Part shown: positions 1-8,852 of the stretch, piece after piece | How positions within the stretch are numbered: the first letter of the stretch is position 1 | How the letters are laid out: every line of letters starts with the position of its first letter | Assembly (NCBI RefSeq): GCF_002019765.1 | Contig: NZ_KV917380.1 | Location: forward strand, 3,769,836-3,833,835 | Reading direction: 5' to 3' | Length of the DNA: 64,000 nucleotides | Source of the DNA: Shouchella oshimensis | Lineage (GTDB): Bacteria > Bacillota > Bacilli > Bacillales > Bacillaceae_D | Notes under the pieces: model-generated | Told to the model about the DNA's origin: nothing | Seen by the model: the letters and a program-made list of their open reading frames with translations, nothing else | The model's database searches: none | Made by a program: the position numbers and the translations under genes

Positions 1-6
1 GATGCA

Positions 7-639
7 ATGATCACTTATCCGTTTGTTACATACACACACTATGTAAAAGAAGCAGATGTTTGGGAAATAACCATTCAAATTTATGGAGAGGAAGAACATT
101 TAATCGAAATCGGTAGCAATGGAGTTCCCATGGATCATTGCGAGCATTCTTCATTAACGGACTATTCCCCTGCCTGTTTTACTGGTTATGTAATCGAAAA
201 CCGGCTTATCAGTACTGAAAATGATTTAATTACATTTACTAACCTCATACGTTCAGCTGAAATTGGCGATCGCGTATCCGTTGAATATACGGACGTAAAA
301 GAAAGTTACCCAGCTTCTGCTACCGCTGTTTCATCTAAAGTCGTCTCTCCACCAAAGCCGGATGGTGCCACCTATTCTGAAAAAGAAGCCATTCAGCAAG
401 CACTCCTCTATTATAATAAACAGAACCGTCAACCTGAATCGGACCCAGTTGCATTTCCAGTTATTCACTTCTGTACTTACCACGATGAAACAGACACGTG
501 GACCATAACGATAAACGATGTGGACATTGAAATAGAAAAAAGAAAAAAGAAACGAGGAAAATTCCTCGTTTCATTTACTTCTTCATATGCTCTGGTAATT
601 GATAAGCCCCGTCTTCATCGTGTATTTCTTCGCCTGTAG
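7..639 (+). CDS. hypothetical protein with a duplicated segment, probably 3'-truncated
   Basis: I do not recognise the family. The first ~115 residues form one unit, and a similar segment restarts near residue 150: compare [13 protein letters not shown] (residues 12-24) with [13 protein letters not shown] (residues 157-169). The second unit breaks off after about 35 residues. The last ~37 codons then run through the ectoine-operon terminator and antisense into the end of ectC, giving a basic, unnatural tail (EKRKKKRG). This suggests that the original 3' end was lost or frameshifted; one base off frame, a TAG at 529-531 would end the protein at a sensible place. The frame is open to the left edge, so the true start may lie outside the window. 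Confidence 0.5.
   Translation: MITYPFVTYTHYVKEADVWEITIQIYGEEEHLIEIGSNGVPMDHCEHSSLTDYSPACFTGYVIENRLISTENDLITFTNLIRSAEIGDRVSVEYTDVKESYPASATAVSSKVVSPPKPDGATYSEKEAIQQALLYYNKQNRQPESDPVAFPVIHFCTYHDETDTWTITINDVDIEIEKRKKKRGKFLVSFTSSYALVIDKPRLHRVFLRL
549..572 (-). terminator. terminator of the ectABC operon
   Basis: This is a perfect 10-bp stem, GAAACGAGGA with TCCTCGTTTC, around a 4-base loop. On the minus strand it is followed by a long T-rich tract, directly after the ectC stop codon. Confidence 0.85.
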
Positions 640-970
640 TTGGTGGATTAAATACACAAACCATTCTCATATCTGTCTTTGCTCGTAAGTAATGTTCGTC
701 ATGTTCATCTAACACATAGCATTCGAATTGCTTTACTGGCCATACCTTACCATCTTTAACGGTTTCAACTTCGCCTTCACCTTCTATAATATAAACTGAT
801 TCAAGGTGATGCTTATACCATAAGTGTGTTTCCGTGCCAGCACGAATTTGTGTATCATGCACAGAATAGCCCACGCCATCTTTCTCTACGACGAGCCGTT
901 GACTGCGCCAGTTTCCACCGTCTACGTCTCGCTCTGTATTTAAAACATCTTCAAGTTTGATTACTTTCAT
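575..970 (-). CDS. ectC: ectoine synthase EctC
   Basis: EctC cyclises N-gamma-acetyl-2,4-diaminobutyrate to the compatible solute ectoine, the last step of osmoprotectant synthesis in the cytoplasm. The 131-aa length is normal for this single-domain cupin. The start [16 protein letters not shown], the WRSQRLV segment, the metal and substrate region [21 protein letters not shown], and [19 protein letters not shown] are all family hallmarks. It is the last gene of ectA-ectB-ectC, 19 bases after ectB, with an AGGAGG-type ribosome binding site. No ectD hydroxylase is adjacent, so the product here is ectoine rather than hydroxyectoine. Confidence 0.95.
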   Translation of the reverse strand: MKVIKLEDVLNTERDVDGGNWRSQRLVVEKDGVGYSVHDTQIRAGTETHLWYKHHLESVYIIEGEGEVETVKDGKVWPVKQFECYVLDEHDEHYLRAKTDMRMVCVFNPPTTGEEIHDEDGAYQLPEHMKK

Positions 971-989
971 TTGTAGGACCTCCTAGCTG

Positions 990-2273
990 TTAATTTAAAA
1001 TAGGTTCTTTAATCCCTAAAGCTGCTCGCACACTCTCTTCAATAATCTCTAATCCTGCTTTTAACGTCTCTTCAGGAATTGTCACTGCCGGAAACAGTTT
1101 GAACACTTCATCGTCAAACCCTGCTGTTTCCATGATTAAGCCTCTTTTAAACGCTTCTGCAGCAATCGATCCGGCCAATGAACAGTCTTCACAACGAATT
1201 CCTTTCATAAGACCTCTACCTTTTACAGTACCTTTTAATTCCGGATACTTTTCCACAATGGTTGTTAAGAAATGATGCACGAGTTCAGCTTTTCTCTGAA
1301 TTGAATCTTGAAAGTCTGATGTTTTCCAATAATCTAAAGATACTGTTGCTGTGATAAAGGCATGATTGTTTCCTCTAAAAGTCCCGTTATGCTCACCCGG
1401 CTCCCAAATATCTAATTCCGGTTTAAACAATGTTAAAGCAAAAGGAAGACCATACCCACCAATTGATTTGGACAGACATACAATATCAGGTGTCAATCCG
1501 GCTTCTTCAAAGCTAAAAAATGTCCCTGTTCGACCAATACCAGCTTGCACATCATCAATAATCATGAGTATCTCGTGTTCCTTACATAAACGTTCTAATC
1601 GCTGTAACCATTCCGTACGTGCGGCATTAATACCACCTTCGCCTTGTACCGTTTCAAGAATTACTGCTGCAGGTATGTCAACTCCTGATCCACCTTCAGT
1701 CAAAAATTGCTCGAGATAATCAAGTGTATCTAATTCATCCGTTAGAAAATTGTCATACGGCATCGTTACAACATTAGTCAATGGTATTCCAGCACCTTTA
1801 CGCTTAAACGCATTACCAGTCACCGAGAGTGAACCAATTGTCATTCCGTGAAATCCATTTGTGAAGCTAATAATATCTGTTCGTCCTGTTACTTTACGAG
1901 CCAACTTAAGAGCTGCTTCCACAGTATTTGTCCCTGTTGGTCCAGGAAACATTACTTTATAGTTTAACCCTCTAGGTTCTAATATGATTTTATTAAAGGC
2001 CGTTAAAAAGCTTGCTTTCGGTGATGTTGCCATATCTAGTGAATGGGTAATTCCGTCACTCATGATATAGTCAACGAGGGCCTGTTTCATTTTTTCATCA
2101 TTATGACCATAGTTTAATGCACCAGCGCCTGCAAAAAAATCAATATACTCATTTCCCTCTTCATCCCACATGGTTGATCCTTTGGCTTTTGTAAATACAG
2201 CTGGGAAACTTCTGCAATAGCTTCTTACTTCAGATTCTTTTTCTTCAAAAATCTTCATGTCTGTTTTATTCAC
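990..2273 (-). CDS. ectB: diaminobutyrate--2-oxoglutarate aminotransferase EctB (GTG start)
   Basis: EctB is a PLP enzyme that transaminates aspartate-beta-semialdehyde to L-2,4-diaminobutyrate, using glutamate, and so commits carbon to ectoine. I place the start at GTG 2273, preceded by AAGGAGG six bases upstream. This yields [23 protein letters not shown], the usual EctB N-terminus, and 427 aa, the usual length. The longer reading frame to 2381 overlaps ectA and has no matching ribosome binding site. Visible motifs are [16 protein letters not shown] (phosphate binding), [13 protein letters not shown] and the PLP lysine in [12 protein letters not shown]. It lies between ectA and ectC in one operon. 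Confidence 0.94.
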   Translation of the reverse strand: MNKTDMKIFEEKESEVRSYCRSFPAVFTKAKGSTMWDEEGNEYIDFFAGAGALNYGHNDEKMKQALVDYIMSDGITHSLDMATSPKASFLTAFNKIILEPRGLNYKVMFPGPTGTNTVEAALKLARKVTGRTDIISFTNGFHGMTIGSLSVTGNAFKRKGAGIPLTNVVTMPYDNFLTDELDTLDYLEQFLTEGGSGVDIPAAVILETVQGEGGINAARTEWLQRLERLCKEHEILMIIDDVQAGIGRTGTFFSFEEAGLTPDIVCLSKSIGGYGLPFALTLFKPELDIWEPGEHNGTFRGNNHAFITATVSLDYWKTSDFQDSIQRKAELVHHFLTTIVEKYPELKGTVKGRGLMKGIRCEDCSLAGSIAAEAFKRGLIMETAGFDDEVFKLFPAVTIPEETLKAGLEIIEESVRAALGIKEPILN

Positions 2274-2292
2274 GGTTTTCCTCCTTGTATTC

Positions 2293-2787
2293 TTAACCCT
2301 TAATTGGTCCAATGCGAAACGTTTTCTCTTCTTCATGTTGATCATCCGGGAATAGCTCCTCACCAAAACAATCAAACACATTACATTCAGTTCCTTGACT
2401 ACGTGCTAGCTTTTTAAAAAGAGATTGAGATGCTTTGTTTGAAGGCGTTACAGTTGCCTCAACATATCTTACATTTTTACAAGCGTCTCGTTCGATTAGT
2501 CGTTCTAATAAATCTAAAGCAAGCCCTTTGCCTCGTTGTGATTCAGCAACACCAACTTGCCAAATAAAGAGGGTGTCTGCTTGTTTAGGCGGAATAAAAC
2601 CAGTAATAAAGCCAACTACTTCATCGTTTTCACGGGCTACAATACACGTTTCGTCAAAATATTCACACATCATGATATACTTATACACTGAGTTGGAATC
2701 AAGCGTTGATGTTTCCGCTAATTGCCACATCGAAGCTCCATCTTCAACAGTCGGTTTTTCGAGGGTTAATACTGGTGTCTGTGCCAT
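2293..2787 (-). CDS. ectA: L-2,4-diaminobutyrate N-acetyltransferase EctA
   Basis: EctA is a GNAT enzyme that acetylates the gamma-amino group of diaminobutyrate, the second step of ectoine synthesis. The start [12 protein letters not shown] at 2787 is chosen because GAGGAGG sits five bases upstream; an upstream in-frame ATG (2811) has no comparable site. The GNAT acetyl-CoA loop is seen as [20 protein letters not shown], and [22 protein letters not shown] follows. At 164 aa it is normal length. It is the first gene of ectABC, and ectB starts 19 bases downstream. I could not identify a convincing promoter between here and 3000; osmotic control is known for the family but is not visible here. 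Confidence 0.94.
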   Translation of the reverse strand: MAQTPVLTLEKPTVEDGASMWQLAETSTLDSNSVYKYIMMCEYFDETCIVARENDEVVGFITGFIPPKQADTLFIWQVGVAESQRGKGLALDLLERLIERDACKNVRYVEATVTPSNKASQSLFKKLARSQGTECNVFDCFGEELFPDDQHEEEKTFRIGPIKG

Positions 2788-3038
2788 ATGCGCCTCCTCT
2801 ATTTTTTTCACAGCGGTGTTCGTCTTTCTTTTACCCGCTTCTCTTTAATCAAAACCACAAATTGTAAATGATCAACATTTTCAATCCTTTTTAATGATAG
2901 GATGCTGGTCACATTTTCGCAAACAGGATTAGTAGAGATTATGTATCAATAAAAGGAGTGATCGACGTTAAGAGTAAGCTAAGAGAGATTTTCTTCCATA
3001 TCCTCCTCCTTTGTCTCAATCCCTCCTATTTTCAAAAT

Positions 3039-3069
3039 AAAAAGAAGAGAAAATGATTTCTCTTCTTTC
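3039..3069 (-). terminator. terminator of the Gly/Pro-rich protein gene
   Basis: The AAGAAGAGAAA stem pairs with TTTCTCTTCTT, and runs into a T tract on the minus strand just after the stop codon at 3078. It is nearly symmetrical, so it may work in both directions. Confidence 0.6.
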
Positions 3070-3077
3070 TTTCCTTT

Positions 3078-3512
3078 TTACACACATTGAAAAGCACTAA
3101 TTCGTCGTGTATCGATTCCAAAGTAAACCCACCTGAAAATAAACCACCGGTAACCAGCGACTGATTGTCTTCCTACAAAGGTTGGATAAAACCAAAATTG
3201 TTCGCCATTATTTAAGCGCAAATACGTGTACCGGAACAAACATCCTCTAATTGCACCTGGATCTACAGCAAATGTGCTAACCGATTGAAGCTGAGGTGGA
3301 TTTCCTGGAGGCGGCCCCGGCGGCTCTCCTCCACCTTGACCAGGTTGAGGTCCTTGAGAAGAACCACCTCCTGGCGTTGGAAACCCAGGGAATGATCCAC
3401 TCCCTGGAGGTCCCGGGGGATATCCTGGACCACCTTGCCCAGGAAAGGGGCCAATCGATCCACCTCCACCACCAGGTGGGAAGAAAGACGAAATGAAGCG
3501 ATGATCTTGCAT
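3078..3512 (-). CDS. Gly/Pro-rich protein with an aromatic C-terminal segment
   Basis: Function is not recognised. After MQDHRFISSFF, residues 12-75 are almost only Gly, Pro, Ser, Gln and Phe in collagen-like low-complexity runs. The remaining ~70 residues are different: rich in Tyr, Trp, Phe and Arg, with two cysteines (IRGCLFRYTYLRLNNGEQFW, and FQCV at the end). There is no signal peptide. The start at 3512 has GGGAGG upstream. Bacillus spore-surface proteins often have this composition, and the divergently oriented neighbour is a germination gene, so a spore coat or exosporium role is a reasonable guess but only that. Base composition is more GC-rich than the surroundings because of the Gly/Pro codons. 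Confidence 0.7.
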   Translation of the reverse strand: MQDHRFISSFFPPGGGGGSIGPFPGQGGPGYPPGPPGSGSFPGFPTPGGGSSQGPQPGQGGGEPPGPPPGNPPQLQSVSTFAVDPGAIRGCLFRYTYLRLNNGEQFWFYPTFVGRQSVAGYRWFIFRWVYFGIDTRRISAFQCV

Positions 3513-3656
3513 ACTTAAAACCTCCCTATTAACATTGATACATTCTACGCATTTGCCTATAAATGGTGCATCGATTTTGCCTTATGTCGGTGAACTGTAT
3601 AAATCAACTAACTTGATGCAAACTACATGTATCTTAGTCAAAAAGGGCGAATTCGC

Positions 3657-5108
3657 ATGAGGACATTAACGGCTCACTTAAAACAAAATGTGCACCTTAT
3701 TCAACAACGTTTTCACACTAAGGATGCGATCCGATCACTGTCTGTAACCATCGGATTAGATATTCATGCTGAGCTCCTCTATCTTCCTAATACAGTGGAT
3801 GAGCAAAAAATTCACTCTTTTTTACTAGCTCCGATTCAACAGCTCGTTAAGCAGTCGGTTACATATGATCAATTAGGAAGTATCTTTAAAGATGGAGAAC
3901 CATCGGTTGCTTATGCCGTTGAAGAATGTGTAGATGGTCTCGTTAACGGAAGAGCCCTTCTTATGTTCAATAAAGAGGAAGGCTATTTATTTAACTGTTC
4001 AAATTGGCGTGTTAGAAGTGTAGACGTTCCGCTCAGCAGCAGCGTTTACGAAGGTCCAGCTTCCGGTTTGACAGAAGACATTTCAGTGAATCTAAATTTG
4101 TTAAGAAATTATTATCGAAGCCCTAATCTTGTCATAGAAACCCTTTCTATTGGTTCTGAAGCAAAAAAAGAAATCTCCATCCTATCAGTTCATGGTGTAT
4201 CAAACCCAGCTATCGTTGAAGAAGTTAAAGCACGATTAAACAATATCAATGTTAGTCAGGCCATTCTCAATCAACTCGCTACAGATGCGTTAGAAGGCGA
4301 TGGTTTATTATTTCCGCGGACGATGTCGATAGACCGGCCTGATGCGTGCGCAATGGCTCTAGCTGCCGGTCGAGTTGTTATTTTAGTAGAAGGTTCCCCT
4401 CTTGCTTTACTTGCACCAAGTATTTTTTATCATTTTTTCCAAAATCAAGATGACTATTTATCAGACTTTGGCAAATTTGGGTCAAGACCATTACGTTATT
4501 CGTACTTTTTTATTGCTACGTTTACTCCAGCTATTATTGTGGCTATTGAACGGTTTCATTTAGATCTCATTCCAAGAGATTTACATGAACAATTAATTAA
4601 GACCCATGATACTCTTGCTCCTTTTACGATTGAATTGCTATTCGTCATTTTACTCATGCAAGTTATCATGGATGGTTCCTATCGATTGCCGGGTAATGTT
4701 ATCTTTGCCGTTACATTTATCGGGACGATGTTAATTAGTGATGTGGCAACTGATGTTAATTTATTTCATCCGGTCACCATCGTCATTATCGGAATTTGCT
4801 ACATATCAAGTTTTCCAGTTCTCCATAGAGGGCTGCTTTCACCCATTTTCTTTATGCGCTTATCGTTCATCATTCTTGCTCACTTTTTTGGATTTGCCGG
4901 ACTGTTTTTAGGAACGACGGTTCTATTGATCCTAATGGCTAAACTTCATTCCATCGGTACACCTTATTTGTATCCTTTTCTTCCTTTTCAACCTGATAAA
5001 TGGAAGGATACCCTTTTTCGAGGAGGCTTACAAAGAGTCATAAATCATCCAAATCCACTTCCATTTAATCGTCATCAAGCTAAAGCAAATCGAAAGCAAC
5101 ATATTTAA
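3657..5108 (+). CDS. GerA-family spore germination protein (GerAA/GerKA type)
   Basis: This belongs to the GerABKA family, the A subunit of germinant receptors in the inner membrane of spores. Residues ~1-240 form the cytosolic N-terminal domain (LLMFNKEEGYLFNCSNWRVR, YRSPNLVIETLSIGSEAKKEISI). The family motif RVVILVEGSPLALLAPSIF is followed by about five membrane spans to residue ~450 (FIATFTPAIIVAIERFHLDLIP, LLFVILLMQVIMDGSYRLPG). The start MRTLTAHL at 3657 is preferred over an upstream TTG-type start. About 480 residues is typical. Receptors normally need B and C subunits, but none follows: the next element is a repeat and then ahpC. It is therefore a solitary A subunit. Confidence 0.9.
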   Translation: MRTLTAHLKQNVHLIQQRFHTKDAIRSLSVTIGLDIHAELLYLPNTVDEQKIHSFLLAPIQQLVKQSVTYDQLGSIFKDGEPSVAYAVEECVDGLVNGRALLMFNKEEGYLFNCSNWRVRSVDVPLSSSVYEGPASGLTEDISVNLNLLRNYYRSPNLVIETLSIGSEAKKEISILSVHGVSNPAIVEEVKARLNNINVSQAILNQLATDALEGDGLLFPRTMSIDRPDACAMALAAGRVVILVEGSPLALLAPSIFYHFFQNQDDYLSDFGKFGSRPLRYSYFFIATFTPAIIVAIERFHLDLIPRDLHEQLIKTHDTLAPFTIELLFVILLMQVIMDGSYRLPGNVIFAVTFIGTMLISDVATDVNLFHPVTIVIIGICYISSFPVLHRGLLSPIFFMRLSFIILAHFFGFAGLFLGTTVLLILMAKLHSIGTPYLYPFLPFQPDKWKDTLFRGGLQRVINHPNPLPFNRHQAKANRKQHI

Positions 5109-5140
5109 TGTGTAAGTTTAAAGCAACCTCCATTAAAAAC

Positions 5141-5316
5141 GAGGCTAGGACATAACGAAAAGTCGTATTTGAAAAGACGAATAGTCTAAAATATGCTGAG
5201 TAGCACCGCTACAGGAGAATCCTTCCGCTAATGTTCATATAAAACAAACGACGAACGTTCCTATTTTCAGGAATGTTCGTCATTTTGCTCTGTCTATCTA
5301 CTTTTGTCCTAGCCTC
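5141..5316 (+). repeat. 176-bp dispersed repeat with terminal inverted repeats, copy 1
   Basis: The element begins GAGGCTAGGACA and ends TGTCCTAGCCTC, a perfect 12-base inverted terminal repeat. Inside is a stem GACGAACGTTCC / GGAATGTTCGTC. A second copy of exactly the same length, about 94 percent identical by eye, lies at 49955-50130. It has no reading frame of note. It sits just 3' of the gerA gene and could serve as a terminator; its structure resembles a MITE or a folded non-coding repeat. Confidence 0.85.
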
Positions 5317-5665
5317 ATTTTTTATATTCCATTCGTTTTACCTTATTTAAGCCTATTGAGAAAATCGATACACATTTGAAAAAAACATTCTTCTGATTTC
5401 TCTTCTCCTAAGGCAGTCAACCATTTTAAAAGATGGTGCAACTTCGTCACGAACGAGAACAAACAAGGTTTTAAATTTAAAAAACAGTGATTTCTTTCTA
5501 TTACTTCCTCTCATTTACATAAGCTTTTTCTCATTTAAAAAGTAAACGCTTACCACGCTGTCATAGAAGGAATTTATTTTATTAATAAAAAATTCAGTCA
5601 ACTACCCCTTTCATATTGCTAAATAGAAACATTCTGTGTCGTTTGTCAAACTTTCGAGAAAGGCA
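5317..5665. other. intergenic stretch, no gene seen
   Basis: About 350 AT-rich bases between repeat copy 1 and the ahpC promoter. A partly palindromic GGTAAGCGTTTACT at about 5546-5560 on the minus strand resembles a cre site, with two mismatches at the ends. I see no credible coding sequence. Confidence 0.4.
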
Positions 5666-5694
5666 TTGACAAACGAAGATCTTTATTCGATAAT
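5666..5694 (+). promoter_or_regulatory. sigma-A promoter of ahpCF
   Basis: TTGACA at 5666-5671, a 17-base spacer and GATAAT at 5689-5694, 68 bases upstream of the ahpC start. The -35 box is perfect and the -10 has one mismatch. Confidence 0.85.
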
Positions 5695-5698
5695 TAGT

Positions 5699-5713
5699 AC
5701 ATAATTAGAATTA
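5699..5713 (+). promoter_or_regulatory. PerR-box-like sequence overlapping the ahpCF transcription start
   Basis: ACATAATTAGAATTA matches the Bacillus PerR box TTATAATnATTATAA at 10 of 14 fixed positions and lies directly after the -10 box, where a repressor would block initiation. PerR control of ahpCF is established in B. subtilis; here it is inferred from this match. Confidence 0.5.
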
Positions 5714-5762
5714 ATACAATTTAAGCGCACATGCTTAGATTTAACATTAGGAGGAATTGTTC

Positions 5763-6326
5763 ATGTCACTTATCGGTAAACAAGTACAACCATTCTCAGC
5801 ACAAGCATATAGAAATGGTGAATTCGTTGAGGTTACAGACGAATCAATGAAAGGTCAGTGGAGTGTTGTATGCTTCTACCCTGCTGATTTCAGCTTCGTA
5901 TGCCCAACAGAATTAGAGGATCTTCAAAATCAATATGAAGAGCTTAAATCTCTAGGTGCAGAAGTTTACTCTGTTTCTACAGACACGCACTTCGTACACA
6001 AAGGCTGGCACGATAGCTCTGAAAAAATTGGTAAAATTACGTACACAATGATTGGAGATCCGTCACAAGCAATTTCTCGTGACTTCCAAGTATTAAACGA
6101 AGCTTCTGGCTTAGCTGATCGCGGAACATTTATTTTAGATCCAGAAGGTGTTATTCAAGCAGTAGAAATCAACGCTGATGGTATCGGTCGTGATGCAAGC
6201 ACGCTTGTAAACAAAATCAAAGCAGCACAATATGTACGTAACAACCCAGGTGAAGTATGCCCTGCTAAATGGGAAGAAGGCACTGAAACACTTACACCAA
6301 GCCTTGATCTAGTAGGTAAAATCTAA
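5763..6326 (+). CDS. ahpC: alkyl hydroperoxide reductase subunit C (2-Cys peroxiredoxin)
   Basis: AhpC reduces hydrogen peroxide and organic peroxides in the cytoplasm and is itself reduced by AhpF. The start MSLIGKQV at 5763 follows TAGGAGG with good spacing. The protein is 187 aa, exactly the usual length. The peroxidatic cysteine is C47 in FSFVCPTE and the resolving cysteine is C166 in GEVCPAKW; the YF-type C-terminal region ends [11 protein letters not shown]. ahpF follows 14 bases later in the same operon. The operon has a strong sigma-A promoter with a PerR-like box. Confidence 0.97.
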   Translation: MSLIGKQVQPFSAQAYRNGEFVEVTDESMKGQWSVVCFYPADFSFVCPTELEDLQNQYEELKSLGAEVYSVSTDTHFVHKGWHDSSEKIGKITYTMIGDPSQAISRDFQVLNEASGLADRGTFILDPEGVIQAVEINADGIGRDASTLVNKIKAAQYVRNNPGEVCPAKWEEGTETLTPSLDLVGKI

Positions 6327-6340
6327 GGAGTGTTATAAAG

Positions 6341-7870
6341 ATGGCTCTTGCAGCAGAGATTAAAACACAATTAAACCAGTACATGGCGTTACTGGAAAAT
6401 GACATTGTTATTAAAGTACATGCTGGCGACGATGACGTTTCAAGAGAAATGGTTGAATTACTCGACGAACTGTCAGCCATGTCTACGAAAATTACGCTTG
6501 AAAAAGCAGCTCTGCCAAGAACGCCAAGCTTTAGTGTAAATCGTGTTGGAGAGGACACCGGCGTTGTATTCGCCGGTGTTCCTTTAGGTCATGAGTTTAC
6601 ATCGCTTGTTTTGGCGTTGCTTCAGGTGAGTGGACGACCACCTAAGGTCGACCAAGCTATTATTGAACAAGTGAAAGGCATTGAAGGCGAGCACCATTTT
6701 GAATCCTATATCAGCTTATCTTGTCACAACTGTCCAGACGTTGTTCAAGCGCTGAATATGATGAGTGTCGTAAATCCAAACATCACTCACACGATGATTG
6801 ACGGTGCTGCCTTCAAGCAAGAAGTGGAAGAAAAAGAAATTATGGCTGTTCCTACTGTTTTCATGAACGGTCAACCATTCGGTAGCGGTCGTATGACTAT
6901 CGAAGAAATGATCGCAAAAATGGGTGTTACCGTTGACGCAGATGAGCTAACGAGCAAAGACCCATTTGATGTTCTAGTAGTCGGTGGCGGTCCAGCTGGT
7001 TCCAGCGCAGCTATTTATGCGGCTCGTAAAGGAATACGTACTGGTATCGTAGCAGAACGCTTTGGTGGACAAGTTCTTGACACACTAAGCATTGAAAATT
7101 TTATTAGTGTACCGTCAACAGATGGTCCTAAGCTTGCGGCTAGTTTAGAAGAACATGTAAAAACGTATAATGTAGACGTTATGAATCTTCAAGCGGCAAA
7201 GCGCTTAGAAAAGAAAGACTTGTTTGAAGTGACCCTTGAGAATGATGCTGTTCTTAAAGCCAAGACAGTGATCTTGTCAACAGGTGCTCGTTGGCGAAAT
7301 GTCAATGTTCCTGGTGAACAAGAATTTAAAAACAAAGGTGTGGCTTACTGCCCACACTGTGATGGCCCGTTATTTGAAGGTAAGGACGTTGCTGTTATTG
7401 GTGGTGGAAACTCTGGAATTGAAGCGGCCATTGATCTTGCAGGAATTGTGAATCACGTTACAGTTCTTGAGTTTGCAGCCGAACTTAAAGCTGATCGTGT
7501 TCTCCAAGATCGTGCACACAGCCTACCAAACGTAACCATCATTCCAAATGCTCAAACAACGGAAATTACAGGTGATTCTCACGTAAATGGCATCTCATAC
7601 AAAGATCGTGAAACGGGAGAAATTCATCATGTTGCCTTGCAAGGGGTTTTCGTTCAAATTGGTCTCGTACCAAACACAGAATGGTTAGACGAAACCGTTG
7701 AACGTAATCGCATGGGCGAAATTGTTGTTGATAAGCACGGTTCTACCAATGTACCTGGACTGTTTGCCGCAGGAGATTGTACAGACAGTGCGTACAACCA
7801 AATTATTATTTCTATGGGCTCAGGTGCTACAGCTTCCCTCGGCGCGTTTGACTATATGATTAGAAATTAA
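6341..7870 (+). CDS. ahpF: alkyl hydroperoxide reductase subunit F
   Basis: AhpF is the NADH-dependent flavoprotein disulfide reductase that regenerates AhpC. The order is a tandem thioredoxin-fold N-terminal domain (1-195) with its CxxC at C128/C131 (SCHNCPD), then a thioredoxin-reductase-like module with the FAD-binding [15 protein letters not shown] (~215-229), the redox pair C337/C340 (YCPHCDG), the NADH-binding [10 protein letters not shown], and the C-terminal FAD motif [10 protein letters not shown]. The length of 509 aa is typical. It is cotranscribed with ahpC and ends at a strong terminator. Confidence 0.97.
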   Translation: MALAAEIKTQLNQYMALLENDIVIKVHAGDDDVSREMVELLDELSAMSTKITLEKAALPRTPSFSVNRVGEDTGVVFAGVPLGHEFTSLVLALLQVSGRPPKVDQAIIEQVKGIEGEHHFESYISLSCHNCPDVVQALNMMSVVNPNITHTMIDGAAFKQEVEEKEIMAVPTVFMNGQPFGSGRMTIEEMIAKMGVTVDADELTSKDPFDVLVVGGGPAGSSAAIYAARKGIRTGIVAERFGGQVLDTLSIENFISVPSTDGPKLAASLEEHVKTYNVDVMNLQAAKRLEKKDLFEVTLENDAVLKAKTVILSTGARWRNVNVPGEQEFKNKGVAYCPHCDGPLFEGKDVAVIGGGNSGIEAAIDLAGIVNHVTVLEFAAELKADRVLQDRAHSLPNVTIIPNAQTTEITGDSHVNGISYKDRETGEIHHVALQGVFVQIGLVPNTEWLDETVERNRMGEIVVDKHGSTNVPGLFAAGDCTDSAYNQIIISMGSGATASLGAFDYMIRN

Positions 7871-7873
7871 CAC

Positions 7874-7914
7874 AAAGAGCGACACCTCATTAAATTGGGA
7901 GGTCGCTCTTTTTT
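7874..7914 (+). terminator. terminator of ahpCF
   Basis: AAAGAGCGAC...CTC pairs with GAGGTCGCTCTTT, followed by six T, right after the ahpF stop. Confidence 0.9.
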
Positions 7915-8051
7915 CATGCTCTATTCTTTTAGACACTTGCTTGTTAGTAGCAACATGTCCATGACTCAATTTGCGGCAGTGCTTACCTTTTCACAAATAA
8001 GATTTGTTATAATGCGAGAAGAGCTACTTTATCAAGACACCTTATGTTGGA

Positions 8052-8810
8052 ATGAGTGATGGAACCATGTTACTTCTTATTATCTTTTTTGCAGTTTTTA
8101 TTGGGGCGTTTATACAGGGTGCAACTGGACTCGGATTAGGGCTTGTTATTACCGCTATTCTCCCTTTCTTTCTAACGGTTAAGGAAACGACTTTACTCGT
8201 TATTTCACTTCTTATTATTTCTGGGCTCACGGTTACATGTAAGTACTACAAGCATTTGGTATGGAAAGAGATTCTCGGCTTTCTCGTCGTAGTCCTCGTA
8301 GGTCGCTTTGTCGCCTTCTTCATTCTGTCGGCATATGGTGATATGGACTTCTTAAAAATATGGCTTGGTGTCGTGTTATTACTTATTGTCATTTATCAAC
8401 TACTAAGTGCCAAGAAAATGGATACAATTGTCGAGCTTTCACCAAGAAGAAAAAACGTATCACAAATTGGACTCGGCTTTACAGCCGGATTAATTGGTGG
8501 AGTCTTTGGATTAGGTGGGCCATTTATCGTGCTTTATTTTTTACTTTTTTATCCCCAAAAGAAGTTTTCCTATATCGTTAGTGTTCAAGCTGTCACAACC
8601 GTAGCAAGCCTCTTTTCGATATCCATTCATGCAGTAAATGGAGATTTTTATCCGTCTTTCTTTACATACTTTCTTATTGGTCTAGTAGCGGTTATCCTTG
8701 GCACCAACTTGGGATTGCGGTTATTTGAAAAAGTAAATGCGACAATCGTTAAACGAATCACCATTGTGTTAATTACGGTATCTGCCATTACAATCATATT
8801 GTTTGCTTAA
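8052..8810 (+). CDS. TauE/SafE (TSUP) family anion exporter
   Basis: This is an integral membrane protein of the TSUP family, whose members export sulfite, sulfoacetate or other small organosulfur anions. The family repeat shows twice: GAFIQGATGLGLGLVITAILP near the N-terminus and AGLIGGVFGLGGPFIVLYFL near residue 155. There are about eight hydrophobic segments and 252 aa, both normal. The start at 8052 is the first ATG, though its ribosome binding site is weak; a TATAAT at 8008-8013 may be its -10 box. It stands alone between two terminators, so the substrate cannot be inferred from neighbours. Confidence 0.85.
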   Translation: MSDGTMLLLIIFFAVFIGAFIQGATGLGLGLVITAILPFFLTVKETTLLVISLLIISGLTVTCKYYKHLVWKEILGFLVVVLVGRFVAFFILSAYGDMDFLKIWLGVVLLLIVIYQLLSAKKMDTIVELSPRRKNVSQIGLGFTAGLIGGVFGLGGPFIVLYFLLFYPQKKFSYIVSVQAVTTVASLFSISIHAVNGDFYPSFFTYFLIGLVAVILGTNLGLRLFEKVNATIVKRITIVLITVSAITIILFA

Positions 8811-8817
8811 CATCTAC

Positions 8818-8850
8818 GAAAAAAACCTCCAAAATGATGGAGGTTTTTTT
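8818..8850. terminator. bidirectional terminator between tauE-like gene and pdxA2
   Basis: AAAAAACCTCC pairs with GGAGGTTTTTTT with A and T runs on both flanks. It serves the two convergent genes ending at 8810 and 8853. Confidence 0.9.
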
Positions 8851-8852
8851 CA

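Noticed and set aside
5546-5560. cre-like palindrome upstream of ahpC
   Set aside because: Two mismatches at conserved end positions and more than 100 bases from the nearest promoter.
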